Source of the DNA: Hyphomicrobium_A sp963782555
GTDB lineage: Bacteria; Pseudomonadota; Alphaproteobacteria; Rhizobiales; Hyphomicrobiaceae
NCBI GenBank assembly: GCA_963782555.1
Contig: CAWAKB010000001.1
Span: 124,001-188,000 of the forward strand
Length of the DNA stretch: 64,000 nt
Direction of reading: 5' to 3'
A program made the position numbers and the translations under genes. Below the pieces are notes generated by a model that was not told the DNA's origin, made no database searches, and saw only the letters and a list, made by a program, of their open reading frames with translations. The number at the start of each line of letters is the position of its first letter. The stretch's first letter is position 1. This document shows, piece after piece, positions 9,443 through 18,091 of this stretch.

Positions 9443-10188
9443 CGCAGCCTGTCCTGGAAGCCATCGATATCGTGAAGGAGCTGGGCCATGGCGCCGCCAT
9501 GGTCCGCGCCGTGAAGGGTGTGAGCCTCGCCCTCGTGCCGGGCGAGCTGACGCTGCTGATGGGACCGTCGGGCTCCGGCAAGACGACGCTGTTGTCGATC
9601 CTCGGCTGCATCCTCACGCCCACCTCGGGCGCGCTGCGCGTCGCCGGCGTCTCCACCGACCGCCTGTCGGCCGAGGCGCTCGCCAATCTGCGGCGCAAGC
9701 ACATGGGCTTCATCTTCCAGTCCTACAATCTGTTCCCCACTCTCACCGCGCTCGAGAACGTGCGCATCGCGCTCGACGTGCGCGGACAGAAGGGCTTCAC
9801 CGCGGCCAACCGCGCCGAGGAGGTGCTGAGAGACGTCGGCCTCGCCTATCGCCTGAAGAGCTACCCTGGAAACCTCTCCGGCGGCGAGCAGCAGCGCGTC
9901 GCGGTGGCACGCGCCATCGTCAGCTCGCCCTCCATTGTGCTCGCCGACGAGCCCACGGCCGCGCTTGACGGAGAGAATGGGCACGCCGTCATGGCGCTAT
10001 TGGCACGCATTGCGAAAGAGCAGGACCGCAGCGTCCTTGCGGTCACGCACGATCCCCGGACGCTCTCCTATGCCGACCGGGTCGTGCGGATCGAGGACGG
10101 GCGGATCGTCGGCGAGGAGCGCCGCCCGGAGGGCTTGGATGCCCCCGGAATTGCAGATCTTACCAAGAGACGGAAGGCCCATGCCTAA
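9439..10188 (+). CDS. ABC transporter ATPase, DevA/LolD/MacB-N type
   Basis: A 249-residue ATPase. Walker A is GPSGSGKTT (about residues 46-54), the Q-loop is FIFQSYNLFP, the signature is LSGGEQQRVAVARAI, Walker B is SIVLADEPTAAL and the switch histidine is in VTHDPR. All catalytic residues are present. It powers the DevC-type permease encoded just upstream, whose stop codon it overlaps as ATGA, and its own end overlaps the adaptor gene by eight bases, so translation of the three is probably coupled. DevA-type ATPases drive tripartite export of lipids or small molecules; the cargo here is unknown. Confidence 0.93.
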   Translation: MTQPVLEAIDIVKELGHGAAMVRAVKGVSLALVPGELTLLMGPSGSGKTTLLSILGCILTPTSGALRVAGVSTDRLSAEALANLRRKHMGFIFQSYNLFPTLTALENVRIALDVRGQKGFTAANRAEEVLRDVGLAYRLKSYPGNLSGGEQQRVAVARAIVSSPSIVLADEPTAALDGENGHAVMALLARIAKEQDRSVLAVTHDPRTLSYADRVVRIEDGRIVGEERRPEGLDAPGIADLTKRRKAHA

Positions 10189-11284
10189 GAAGGTCAATTC
10201 CACCATCATCACGCTCGGCATCGCTGGCATTCTGGCGATCGCCGTCGGTTTCTACGTCAACTCCATCAGCTGGAAGCCGGTCAGCGAGGAGACGAAGCTC
10301 GCCGGAACCGATGAGACGAGCTCCACCGGAGACACCAGCAAGGAGCCCAGCTATCCGACCTGGGCCGCCTCCGCTACCGGCCGCGTCGAGCCCGAGAGCG
10401 GCGAGGCGCAGATCAACTCCGAGGTGCCCGGCCGCATCGAGGACATCGCGGTCAAGCTCAACGACAACGTCAAGGCCGGCGATCTCTTGATCCGTCTCGA
10501 CGACAACGTGGCCTTGACCAAGGTTGCGGCCGCTGCCGCCGAAGCCAACATGCGCGAGCGCCAGCGCAACGACGAGAACGTGCGCGGCCTGGCACAGGAG
10601 CGGCGCAACGCCGAGGACGCGGTTGCCACCGCCGAGCGCACTTTGTTCGGTGCGCGTCAGGCCTTCGACGACGCCTTGCAGGAGAAGCGCGCCGCCAACG
10701 GCACCGACGAGGCTGTCACCACCGCCAGGACCAACCTGGAGGATGCCAAGAAGAAGCTCTCAGACGAGCGCGCCAATCTGGCCTCGGTCAACGCCAAGGC
10801 GGGCATGCCGCTGCCGACCGCGCTCGAGTCCGCGCTCGCGGTTGCCCGCGCACATCTGTCCGCAGCCGAGCTCGGCGTTGAGAAGACGCGTATCCGCGCG
10901 CCCTTCGACGGCAGCATCCTCAATGTGACCGCCAAGGACGGCGAGGTGGTGGTGCCGACGCCCGAAAACACGCTGCTCATCTTCGGCGATCTTTCCGCGC
11001 TCAAGGTGCGCGCCGAGGTCGAGGAGCGCGACGCGGCCAAGATCCGCGTCGGCCAGCGGGTCGTGGTGCGCGCCGATGCCTTCCCCAACCAGGACTTCGA
11101 AGGTCGCGTGACCTCGATCGCGCAGTCGCTGTCGGCGCCGCGCATCGCCACGCGCGGGCCGCGTCGGCCCAACGACGTCGAGGTGCTGGAAGCCGTCATC
11201 GATCTCGATGGCCGGCCGCCCTTGCTGACGGGCATGCGCGTCGACGTGTTCTTCAAGAACGACGCCACCGCCTCCACGAAGTAG
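10181..11284 (+). CDS. HlyD-family periplasmic adaptor of ABC exporter
   Basis: A 367-residue membrane-fusion protein. A single N-terminal helix (about residues 9-26) anchors it in the inner membrane. A lipoyl-like half (ASATGRVEPESGEAQINSEVPGR) is followed by a long charged alpha-helical hairpin (about 100-235), the second lipoyl half (TRIRAPFDGSILN) and a beta-barrel domain. This is the DevB type of adaptor that joins a DevCA pump to an outer membrane channel. The start overlaps the ATPase gene by eight bases. No outer membrane channel gene is nearby, so a channel encoded elsewhere, such as TolC, is inferred. Confidence 0.9.
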   Translation: MPKKVNSTIITLGIAGILAIAVGFYVNSISWKPVSEETKLAGTDETSSTGDTSKEPSYPTWAASATGRVEPESGEAQINSEVPGRIEDIAVKLNDNVKAGDLLIRLDDNVALTKVAAAAAEANMRERQRNDENVRGLAQERRNAEDAVATAERTLFGARQAFDDALQEKRAANGTDEAVTTARTNLEDAKKKLSDERANLASVNAKAGMPLPTALESALAVARAHLSAAELGVEKTRIRAPFDGSILNVTAKDGEVVVPTPENTLLIFGDLSALKVRAEVEERDAAKIRVGQRVVVRADAFPNQDFEGRVTSIAQSLSAPRIATRGPRRPNDVEVLEAVIDLDGRPPLLTGMRVDVFFKNDATASTK

Positions 11285-11308
11285 CGCTCACACCGCACAA
11301 CGCACAAA

Positions 11309-11340
11309 GGGTCGGACCTCAGGTCCGGCCCTTTTCATTT
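11309..11340 (+). terminator. Rho-independent terminator of the ABC exporter operon
   Basis: GGGTCGGACC at 11309-11318 pairs with GGTCCGGCCC at 11322-11331 (ten pairs, one of them G-U) around a three-base loop, followed by TTTTCATTT. It lies 25 bases after the adaptor stop codon and is the clearest intrinsic terminator in the window. Confidence 0.9.
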
Positions 11341-11471
11341 TCCAGACACGCATGTCCTCACCGCGCAGGCCGGGACCCACGCCCGCTTCAGCAGCCGCAA
11401 CTGTTCGAGCAGGCAGATCAACGCCCCCAGCCTCGGTTCCTAGCTGATAGGATCATTTGCGGAGCACGGGC

Positions 11472-11777
11472 ATGAAGTCACCCTGCGTCTATATTCTCGC
11501 GAGCAAGCCCAACGGCGTGCTCTACGTCGGGGTGACGAGCGACCTTGAAGGGCGCATGGCCGAGCACGATCAGGGCCCCGCCCCCGGTTTTACACTTCAT
11601 GAGTTTCACGAGACGATGGACGAGGCCATTCGCCGCGAGAAGCGGTTGAAGGAGTGGAAGCGCGCGTGGAAGGTCCGGCTGATCGAGAGCATGAACCCGC
11701 AGTGGCGCAATCTTTTCGATCCCACCACGGGCGAGATCGCCGAGGGCCCCGCTGATATGTCGCGCGAGAAGCGCTAG
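11472..11777 (+). CDS. GIY-YIG domain protein, shortened
   Basis: A 101-residue member of the small GIY-YIG endonuclease-like family. The start CVYILASKPNGVLYVGVTSDLEGRMAEH contains the two tyrosine-bearing strands and the conserved arginine. The later DEAIRREKRLKEWKRAWKVRLIE segment, with its conserved Glu and Lys/Arg helix, and the NPQWRNLF ending are also typical. Between them the usual GFTKRYxVxxLVxYE stretch is reduced to GFTLHE, a loss of roughly nine residues in frame, so activity is doubtful. The ATG at 11472 has GGAG upstream. These proteins are thought to cut or bind DNA, but the cellular role of the stand-alone forms is poorly known. Confidence 0.85.
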   Translation: MKSPCVYILASKPNGVLYVGVTSDLEGRMAEHDQGPAPGFTLHEFHETMDEAIRREKRLKEWKRAWKVRLIESMNPQWRNLFDPTTGEIAEGPADMSREKR

Positions 11778-11870
11778 CCGATCCCACGCCAGTATCCACA
11801 AGCGCTTCTGGCCCAGTAGAAGAAAGTCGCCTCAGCAAGGGGCGATTGCCCTGATTTGCAGGGCCCCGCT

Positions 11871-14800
11871 CTACTCCGCCGCGATCGCCCGCGGGGGCGC
11901 CTGCCCGCCGGCGTGCGCGTGCGGGTGAGGATGCGCCTCATGCGCGGTGCCGTGCGCGCCTGCCGGCTCGTCCGTCGGCCCCACGAAGCGCCCGAACACG
12001 CGCCACAGGAGCCAGCCCATGTCGTCCATTACCGTGTAGAACGACGGCACGAAGATGAGCGACAGCACGGTGGACACCAGCAGGCCTCCGATCACCGCGA
12101 TCGCCATCGGCGAGCGGAACTCGCCGCCGTCGCCGAGCGCCAGCGCACTCGGCACCATGCCGGCCACCATGGCGAGCGTCGTCATCACGATGGGGCGTGC
12201 CCGCTTGCGGCCGGCGTTGATCACCGCCTCGATGCGCCCGACGCCCTTGGCCACCTCCTCCACCGCGAAGTCGACCAGCATGATCGCGTTCTTGGTCACG
12301 ATGCCCATCAGCATCAACAGCCCGATGTAGACCGGCATGCTGATGGGGTTGTTGGTGGCGAGCAGCGCCAGCACCACGCCGCCGAACGAGAGCGGCAACG
12401 ACAGCAGGATCGTCACCGGCTGGGCGACGCTGCCGAACAAGAGGATGAGCACGCCGAACACGATCATGAGGCCGGTCCCCATGGCGGTCGTGAATCCGGT
12501 CGCGACCTCGTCCTGGATCTCCGCGTCGCCCGACGGCTGCAGCGTCACGCCCCTGGGCAGATGCTGCTCGTCGACCACCTTCAGGAACTTCTCGCGCGCG
12601 CTGGAGAGGGCGTAGCGCGAGACCAGATCCACGCCGATCGCGGCGCGGCGCTGCCGGTCGAAGCGATCGATGGAGCTCGGGCCGCGGCCGAAGGTGATGT
12701 CGGCCACGGCGGAGAGCGGGACGGCGACGCCTTTCTGGTTGGTCACCCGCAGGTTCTTGAGGCGCTGCATGTCGGCGCGGGCGCTCTCCTCGATCTGCAC
12801 GCGGATGGGCACCAGGCGGTCGCCGGCGTTGAACTTGGCCAGATTGGCGTCGATGTCGCCGATGGTGGCGACGCGGATGGTCTCGGCAATGTCGCTCGGG
12901 GCCACGCCGAGGCGGGCTGCGGCATCGAATCTCGGGGTGACGCGCAGCTCCGGCCGGTCGACCGAAGCATCGGCGGCGACGTTCTTGAAGCCGGGGACCT
13001 GGCGCAGCGCGGCTTCGAGCTTGCCGACCGCGAGGCTGAGCTCGTCGCCGTCGTGCGACAGGATCGAGAAGGAGAGCTCGCGCTCGCCGCGGTCGTTCAC
13101 GTACCAGGCGCGCGTATCGGGAACGTCGGCGAGCTTGTTGGAGATAATGGTCTTCAACTGCTTTTGCGTCAGCACCCGCTCGCTCTTGGGCACGAGGTGA
13201 ACGAAGAGCGATGATTTACGCACCTCGAGAGAGCCGGTCGGCGTCGAGCCGCCCAGGACGAAGACACTCTGCACCTCGGGAATGGTCTTGAGCATCCTGG
13301 CCATGCGGTCGGTGTTGACGCGGGTGTTCTCCAGCGTGGCCCCGGGGGGAAGCTCGGCGGAGATCACGATGCGCGAGGTGTCCTCATCGGGAAGGAAGCC
13401 GGTGGGCAGCAGCGTCGTTGCGTAGATCGAGCCGAAGAACAGCGCCATGCCGGTCACCAGCGTGAGATAGCGCACCTTGAGCGTCCCCTTCAGGAAGCCG
13501 ACGTAGGAGCGCATGATGAGGCCTTCACCCTCTTTTTTCTCCGGGATCGGCCGCATGAAATAGGCGGCCATCATCGGCGTTATGAGGCGCGCAACCAGCA
13601 GCGAGAACAGCACGGCCACCGCCACCGTCATGCCGAACTGCTTGAAGTACTGCCCGGCAATCCCGCCCATGAACGACACGGGCGAGAAGATGGCGACGAT
13701 GGTCAGCGAGATGGCGATGACCGCAAGGCCGATCTCGTCGGCGGCCTCGAGCGCGGCGCGGTAGGGCGATTTTCCGGTGCGCATGTGGCGCACGATATTC
13801 TCGATCTCGACGATCGCGTCGTCGACGAGGATGCCGGTAACGAGTGTGATGCCGAGCAGGCTGACGAGGTTGAGCGAGAACCCAAGCATCGACATCGCCC
13901 AGAACGTGGGAATGGCCGACAGCGGCAGCGCAATGGTCGAGATGAGGGTCGCGCGCCAGTTGCGCAGGAACAGGAGGACGACGAGCACGGCGAGCGCCGC
14001 ACCCTCAATCAGGGTCTCCAATGCCGAGTGGTAGTTGCCGCGCGTGTAGGCGACCGCATCGTCAACCTTGGTGAGGCGCACGTTGGGATACTGCGCCTGC
14101 AACTCGGCAAGCTTCTTGGTGACGGCCTCGGCAACGGAGAGCTCGCTTTCGCCCTTGGAGCGGAAGACGGAAAAGGTCACCACCGGCTCGCCGTCGAGGC
14201 GCGCAAACGAGCGCTGCTCGCTCGCATCGTCGATGACGCGGCCGAGATCCTTGAGCCGCATCTCGCGTCCGCCGGGAAGCAGGATCTTGGTGTTCGCCAG
14301 ATCCTCGACCCGGCGCGCACCGGCGAGCGTGCGGATCGCCTGCTCCTGCCCGCCGACCTCGCCGCGGCCGCCGCCCAGGTCGACGTTGGTCGCGCGCACC
14401 TGCGCGTTGACCTCGGCCGACGTGATGCCGAGCGCCAGGAGTCGGTCGGGATCGAGCAAGATCCTGATCTCGCGGTCGACGCCGCCGGTGCGCTCCACGC
14501 GGCCGACGCCCTTCAAGCCCTGCAGCTGGCGCTTGATCACGTCGTCGACGTGCCAGGAGAGCTGCTCCAGCGTCATGCCCGGCGAGGAGGCGGCATAGGT
14601 GAGGATCGACTGGCCCTCGACGTCGATGCGCTGAATGATCGGCTCGTCGATGCTGCGCGGCAGGTCGGCGCGGATCTTGTCGATAGCGTCCTTGACGTCG
14701 TTGAGCGCCCGGTTCTGGTCGACCTCGAGGCGAAACTCCATCACCGTCGAGGAGGACCCGTCGGTGACGGTCGATACGATGTGCTTGACGCCGGGGATGT

Positions 14801-15023
14801 TGGCGACGGCGTCCTCGACCTCCTTGGTGACTTGGCTCTCGAGCTCGGCCGGCGCGGCGCCCGACTGCGTGACCTTGATCGAGATGATCGGCACGTCGAT
14901 GTTGGGGAAGCGCGTGACCGGCAGCGAAATGAAGCTCATCACGCCCAGAAGCGTCAGCACCGCAAACAGCACGATTGCCGGGACGGGCCTGCGGATCGAC
15001 CAGGCCGAAATGTTGATGCGCAT
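11871..15023 (-). CDS. RND efflux pump, HAE1/AcrB-like
   Basis: A 1050-residue inner-membrane RND transporter. It has the usual design: helix 1 near residues 12-32, two large periplasmic loops and eleven further helices, with the helix-4 motif GILVDDAIVEIENI carrying the paired aspartates of the proton relay. The length matches AcrB/MexB-type pumps that export drugs or lipophilic compounds with a periplasmic adaptor and an outer membrane channel. The C terminus ends with a histidine-rich stretch (HGTAHEAHPHPHAHAGG), which is not usual. The start codon lies directly next to a palindromic repeat, whose arm supplies the only SD-like GGGA. It is the last gene of a tetR-adaptor-pump unit. Confidence 0.93.
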   Translation of the reverse strand: MRINISAWSIRRPVPAIVLFAVLTLLGVMSFISLPVTRFPNIDVPIISIKVTQSGAAPAELESQVTKEVEDAVANIPGVKHIVSTVTDGSSSTVMEFRLEVDQNRALNDVKDAIDKIRADLPRSIDEPIIQRIDVEGQSILTYAASSPGMTLEQLSWHVDDVIKRQLQGLKGVGRVERTGGVDREIRILLDPDRLLALGITSAEVNAQVRATNVDLGGGRGEVGGQEQAIRTLAGARRVEDLANTKILLPGGREMRLKDLGRVIDDASEQRSFARLDGEPVVTFSVFRSKGESELSVAEAVTKKLAELQAQYPNVRLTKVDDAVAYTRGNYHSALETLIEGAALAVLVVLLFLRNWRATLISTIALPLSAIPTFWAMSMLGFSLNLVSLLGITLVTGILVDDAIVEIENIVRHMRTGKSPYRAALEAADEIGLAVIAISLTIVAIFSPVSFMGGIAGQYFKQFGMTVAVAVLFSLLVARLITPMMAAYFMRPIPEKKEGEGLIMRSYVGFLKGTLKVRYLTLVTGMALFFGSIYATTLLPTGFLPDEDTSRIVISAELPPGATLENTRVNTDRMARMLKTIPEVQSVFVLGGSTPTGSLEVRKSSLFVHLVPKSERVLTQKQLKTIISNKLADVPDTRAWYVNDRGERELSFSILSHDGDELSLAVGKLEAALRQVPGFKNVAADASVDRPELRVTPRFDAAARLGVAPSDIAETIRVATIGDIDANLAKFNAGDRLVPIRVQIEESARADMQRLKNLRVTNQKGVAVPLSAVADITFGRGPSSIDRFDRQRRAAIGVDLVSRYALSSAREKFLKVVDEQHLPRGVTLQPSGDAEIQDEVATGFTTAMGTGLMIVFGVLILLFGSVAQPVTILLSLPLSFGGVVLALLATNNPISMPVYIGLLMLMGIVTKNAIMLVDFAVEEVAKGVGRIEAVINAGRKRARPIVMTTLAMVAGMVPSALALGDGGEFRSPMAIAVIGGLLVSTVLSLIFVPSFYTVMDDMGWLLWRVFGRFVGPTDEPAGAHGTAHEAHPHPHAHAGGQAPPRAIAAE

Positions 15024-15101
15024 CTAGTGTCCCGATTCCGAAGTTCGCCAGAGTTCGATGCTAGGGTCCCGAGCGAACTTCGGAATCAAAAGGGACACTA
15101 G
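15024..15101. repeat. REP-like palindrome A before the RND gene
   Basis: CTAGTGTCCC then GATTCCGAAGTTCGC (15024-15048) is mirrored at 15073-15101 by GCGAACTTCGGAATC, four extra bases and GGGACACTAG. The loop is about 24 bases. The left end touches the ATG of the RND gene. It shares the CTAG ends and a TTCGC core with the other palindromes of this window. Confidence 0.85.
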
Positions 15102-15116
15102 AATTAGAGCTTTGCT

Positions 15117-15190
15117 CGTGTGATTCAGATCGAGAAATTCGCTCGATCCAGTGCAGCTCATGATGGCGAATTTCTCGATCATCACGCTAG
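15117..15190. repeat. REP-like palindrome B after the adaptor gene
   Basis: A 74-base imperfect palindrome. The left arm (15117-15142) contains GATCGAGAAATTCGC, and the right arm (15166-15190) is its mirror, GCGAATTTCTCGATC, followed by ATCACGCTAG. The outer end overlaps the TAG stop codon of the adaptor gene. Related units lie at 30724-30793 and 40744-40817. Confidence 0.85.
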
Positions 15191-16437
15191 CGGGCCTCGC
15201 TCAGCTTGGCGTCGGGCAGCACCGCGCGCACGGCGTCGCCGTCGCGCAGGAAGGTGCCGGCCTTGGCGACGACAATGTCGCCCTCGTCGAGGCCTTTGCG
15301 CACCTCGATGAGGCCGCCGGAGATAAGCCCGGTCTCGATCGCCCGGCGCGAGACGCGGCCCGCGTGCACGACCTGGACGAAGGCGCCGTCGGCGTCGAAG
15401 ACGACGGCGGAGTTGGGCACCGCTAACCCGTGGCCCTGCCGCGTATCGATGGTCCCGCGCGCGAAAGAGCCGATGCGCAGCTTCGGGTCGTCGCCGAGGA
15501 AGATGCGCACGCGCCCCAGCCGCGTCGTCTTGTCGACCTCGGGCGAGACGAGGCGCACGGTGCCATCGACCACGCCATCGCCGGCGATGGCGACGTGGGC
15601 TTTCTGGCCGGCGGCGATCTTGCCGAGCTCGGTCTCAATCACCTCCGCGTCGAGCTCCACCTCGCCGCCGGCGACGATGCGGAACATGGGCTCGGCCACC
15701 GCGGAGGCCAGGCCGCCGATGCGCGCTGTGCGGCGGCTGATGAGCCCGTCGGCCGGGGCGGTGACCTTAGCCTTGGAGCGGCGCCAGACAAGCTCGCGCC
15801 GCTGCGCCTCGACCTGTGCCTTCTCGGCTTGGGCGAGCTTGAGGCCGTCCTGCGCGGCAACGAGCTGCGCCTCGGTGGTCTTGGCGGCGGATTCGCGCTG
15901 GTCGTAGGTGCTGTCGGCGAGGTAGCCGGATTTCACCAGCGGCTTGGCACGCTCGAACGCGGCCTGGGCTTCCTTGAGCTTGGCGGTGGCCTCCACGATC
16001 TGGCTCTTGGCCTGCGAGGCCGCCGCGTCTGCGCGGGCGAGCGAGGCGTCGTTCTGGGCGAGCTGAGCGTCGAGCGACTCCTGCACCAACGTCGCCAGCA
16101 CCTGGCCCTTCTTCACCCGGTCGCCTTCGTCGACCTTGAGATCGAGCACGCGAAAGCCTTCGACCTCGGGTGCGACCAGGATCTCCTCGCGCGGCACCAG
16201 CGAGCCGGAGACGGCCACCGTCTCAGCGAAGTCGGCGGGGACGACCTTGGCCACGGAGACCGCAGGTGCGACGGCTTTCGCCGTCGCGGCTTCGTCATGA
16301 GCCGACGGCGCGCCCGTGCTGCGCGCGCGCTGCAGCGCCATCATATAGGGCGCAAAAAACGGCTGCAGGTGCGGGCTGACGACGATCCCGGCGCCGACCG
16401 CGAGGATCAGCAGCAAACCGTAGAGGACCTTTTTCAT
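15187..16437 (-). CDS. RND pump periplasmic adaptor (membrane-fusion protein)
   Basis: A 416-residue adaptor. An N-terminal hydrophobic helix (about residues 5-20) anchors or exports it. The barrel-sandwich halves (VAVSGSLVPREEILVAPEVEG and SKAKVTAPADGLISRR) flank a long coiled-coil hairpin (about 120-215), followed by a beta-barrel and a membrane-proximal domain. It connects the RND pump encoded downstream to an outer membrane channel, which is not encoded nearby. The start codon overlaps the tetR stop codon (ATGA), so tetR, adaptor and pump are one operon. The sequence ends at a TAG that is part of a palindromic repeat. Confidence 0.9.
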   Translation of the reverse strand: MKKVLYGLLLILAVGAGIVVSPHLQPFFAPYMMALQRARSTGAPSAHDEAATAKAVAPAVSVAKVVPADFAETVAVSGSLVPREEILVAPEVEGFRVLDLKVDEGDRVKKGQVLATLVQESLDAQLAQNDASLARADAAASQAKSQIVEATAKLKEAQAAFERAKPLVKSGYLADSTYDQRESAAKTTEAQLVAAQDGLKLAQAEKAQVEAQRRELVWRRSKAKVTAPADGLISRRTARIGGLASAVAEPMFRIVAGGEVELDAEVIETELGKIAAGQKAHVAIAGDGVVDGTVRLVSPEVDKTTRLGRVRIFLGDDPKLRIGSFARGTIDTRQGHGLAVPNSAVVFDADGAFVQVVHAGRVSRRAIETGLISGGLIEVRKGLDEGDIVVAKAGTFLRDGDAVRAVLPDAKLSEAR

Positions 16438-17075
16438 CGGCGCGGCTCCGCTGCTTTGGCGTCGGTGGGGGCCGGCATCTCCTGGGTCGGATTGAGAAGC
16501 TTGGCCAGGAGCTTCATGGCCGCCGGGACGATCGTCTTGGCGTCGAAGTTCGGGTCGACCGCGCTGCGCATGAAGAGGCCGTCGCCGATGACGGAGAACA
16601 CCCGGACAAGCGTGGGAATGTCGAGGTCCGGCGCGATCCGCCCTTCCGCGGCGAGGCGCGCAAACAGCTTCTCGAAGCACTCATCGACGTAGCGGTCGAC
16701 CGAGCGGTAGATCTCGCCGACCTTTGGATTGCGCGTCGATTCCAGGGCGATATCTATGCCCATGGTGCGCTTGTGGGCGGGCTCCTCCTCGAAGTAGTGG
16801 GTGCCGAGCTCGGACAGCGCCTTCATGAAATTCGGCGCCACCGAGAGCTCGGCGTAGCGCTCGCCGAACTCGGCACGGTCGCGCTCGACGATCCCAGCGA
16901 TCAGGTCCTCCTTGGAGGCGAAGTAGACGTAGAGCGCGCCCGGGCTGATCAGCGCCTCCTTGCAGATGTCCTGCATGGTCGTGCGGTGGAATCCGTTGCG
17001 GCCGAAGCAGACCTCGGCGGCGTCGAGGATGTGCTCGCGGCGTGCGCGCTGCGTGGCGGGTTTGAGCTTGGGCAT
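16434..17075 (-). CDS. TetR/AcrR-family repressor of the efflux operon
   Basis: A 213-residue TetR-family regulator. The DNA-binding helix-turn-helix is at about residues 12-58 (HILDAAEVCFGRNGFHRTTMQDICKE, then SPGALYVYFASKEDL), the classical TetR signature. The C-terminal part should bind an efflux substrate. It is the first gene of the tetR-adaptor-pump operon, which it probably represses together with itself. A perfect ten-base inverted repeat lies 50 bases upstream of its start and is the likely operator. The next gene begins inside its stop codon. Confidence 0.92.
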   Translation of the reverse strand: MPKLKPATQRARREHILDAAEVCFGRNGFHRTTMQDICKEALISPGALYVYFASKEDLIAGIVERDRAEFGERYAELSVAPNFMKALSELGTHYFEEEPAHKRTMGIDIALESTRNPKVGEIYRSVDRYVDECFEKLFARLAAEGRIAPDLDIPTLVRVFSVIGDGLFMRSAVDPNFDAKTIVPAAMKLLAKLLNPTQEMPAPTDAKAAEPRR

Positions 17076-17110
17076 TGGGGGCTCGCGGTTGCCGATCCGT
17101 GGCTTTTGAT

Positions 17111-17150
17111 CTCAATTTGAGTCAAAACAAAACGAACGACCGTTTTGTTT
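17111..17150 (-). promoter_or_regulatory. Probable TetR operator upstream of the efflux operon
   Basis: AAACAAAACG at 17125-17134 and CGTTTTGTTT at 17141-17150 form a perfect inverted repeat with a six-base spacer, a common TetR-family operator format. A second small palindrome, CTCAA-T-TTGAG, lies at 17111-17121, closer to the gene. Both are between the tetR start and the decayed bcsS region, and the whole stretch is much more AT-rich than its surroundings. Binding is inferred from position and symmetry. Confidence 0.75.
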
Positions 17151-18042
17151 GCATGGGATCATGGCTGGGTCAAGGCAAACCGCCGCACCAAATGTAACGA
17201 GATGTAACATTGCTGGGGAGGAGGTCTTGCGCGGCGCGCAGGGCCGCCTGCACGCCGGCCACGGCGCCCTGTCGGCCGGCAATGTCAGTATTGCACCAGC
17301 CAATTCGCGGTGGCGTAGGGGTCGGTCATGTCGTGCGCGTCCTCGAAGAAGCGCCCTGCCACTCCGCCCGCGAGCGACACCTCGCCACCGTGCCAGGCAT
17401 AGCGAAGAAATAGCCCGCCGCGCGCGTCTTTATCGAGCGCATTGCCGTCGACTCGGGCTTCTGCCCCGAGCGTAACGTCGTCGAAGAGGCGGTAGCCGGT
17501 GCGCAGGCGCCCCGCGTAGGTCTCGTGGGCGCTGGTCCAGCTGACGTCGAGCGAGCTCCAGGCGCTGGCGCCCATATTGAGCCACAGCTCGACCACGGCC
17601 TTGGGCCCATATGCCCGGCCTTGCACGGGGTTTTCCGGATCGAGCGGCCTGACGTCGTGCTCAATGGCCGAGGCGCCGACGAACGCCTTGGCCGTCAGCG
17701 GCCCCAGACGCTTGAGGTAGCCGACGAGCGCGTCGGCGAAGGCCGTGGTGGCATCGTAGGTCGTCGTCTGGCCGTGGCGCAGCCCCGTCTAGTGATAGCC
17801 GCCATAGCCCGACGCCGCGCGTAGGCGCACGCCGTCGCTGAAGATGTCACTGAACGGGGCGATGGGATGGTCGCGCCGCCGTAAACCAGCCACGTGTGGC
17901 TTGACGCGTCGGCGCCGACCCAAAGCTCGCGCCACCCCGGCGCCGTGTCGTCACCGGCATAAGCATTGGAGATGGCGAACAAAAGAACCACTCCCGCGGC
18001 GCCGGCCCATCGGCACGCAGCGGCCAAGCGCAACGCAGCTTT

Positions 18043-18091
18043 GGCCTCCCGGTGCTGTCCTACGGACAGCACCGGCCTCCCGGTGCTGTCC
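18043..18091. repeat. Direct repeat with internal inverted repeat at island left edge
   Basis: GGCCTCCCGGTGCTGTCC occurs at 18043-18060 and again at 18074-18091, a period of 31 bases. Between them GGACAGCACC mirrors GGTGCTGTCC, so the unit can also fold as a hairpin around TAC. Confidence 0.8.
18064..18081 (+). repeat. Left copy of the island-flanking direct repeat
   Basis: GGACAGCACCGGCCTCCC here matches GGACAGTACCGGCCTCCC at 21806-21823 at 17 of 18 positions. The two copies bracket 3.7 kb of decayed or accessory genes. Confidence 0.7.

Noticed and set aside
18043..18091. Spaced direct repeats as a CRISPR array
   Set aside because: Only two repeat copies with a 13-base spacer that is part of a hairpin, and no cas genes. 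It is better seen as a terminal repeat of the island.
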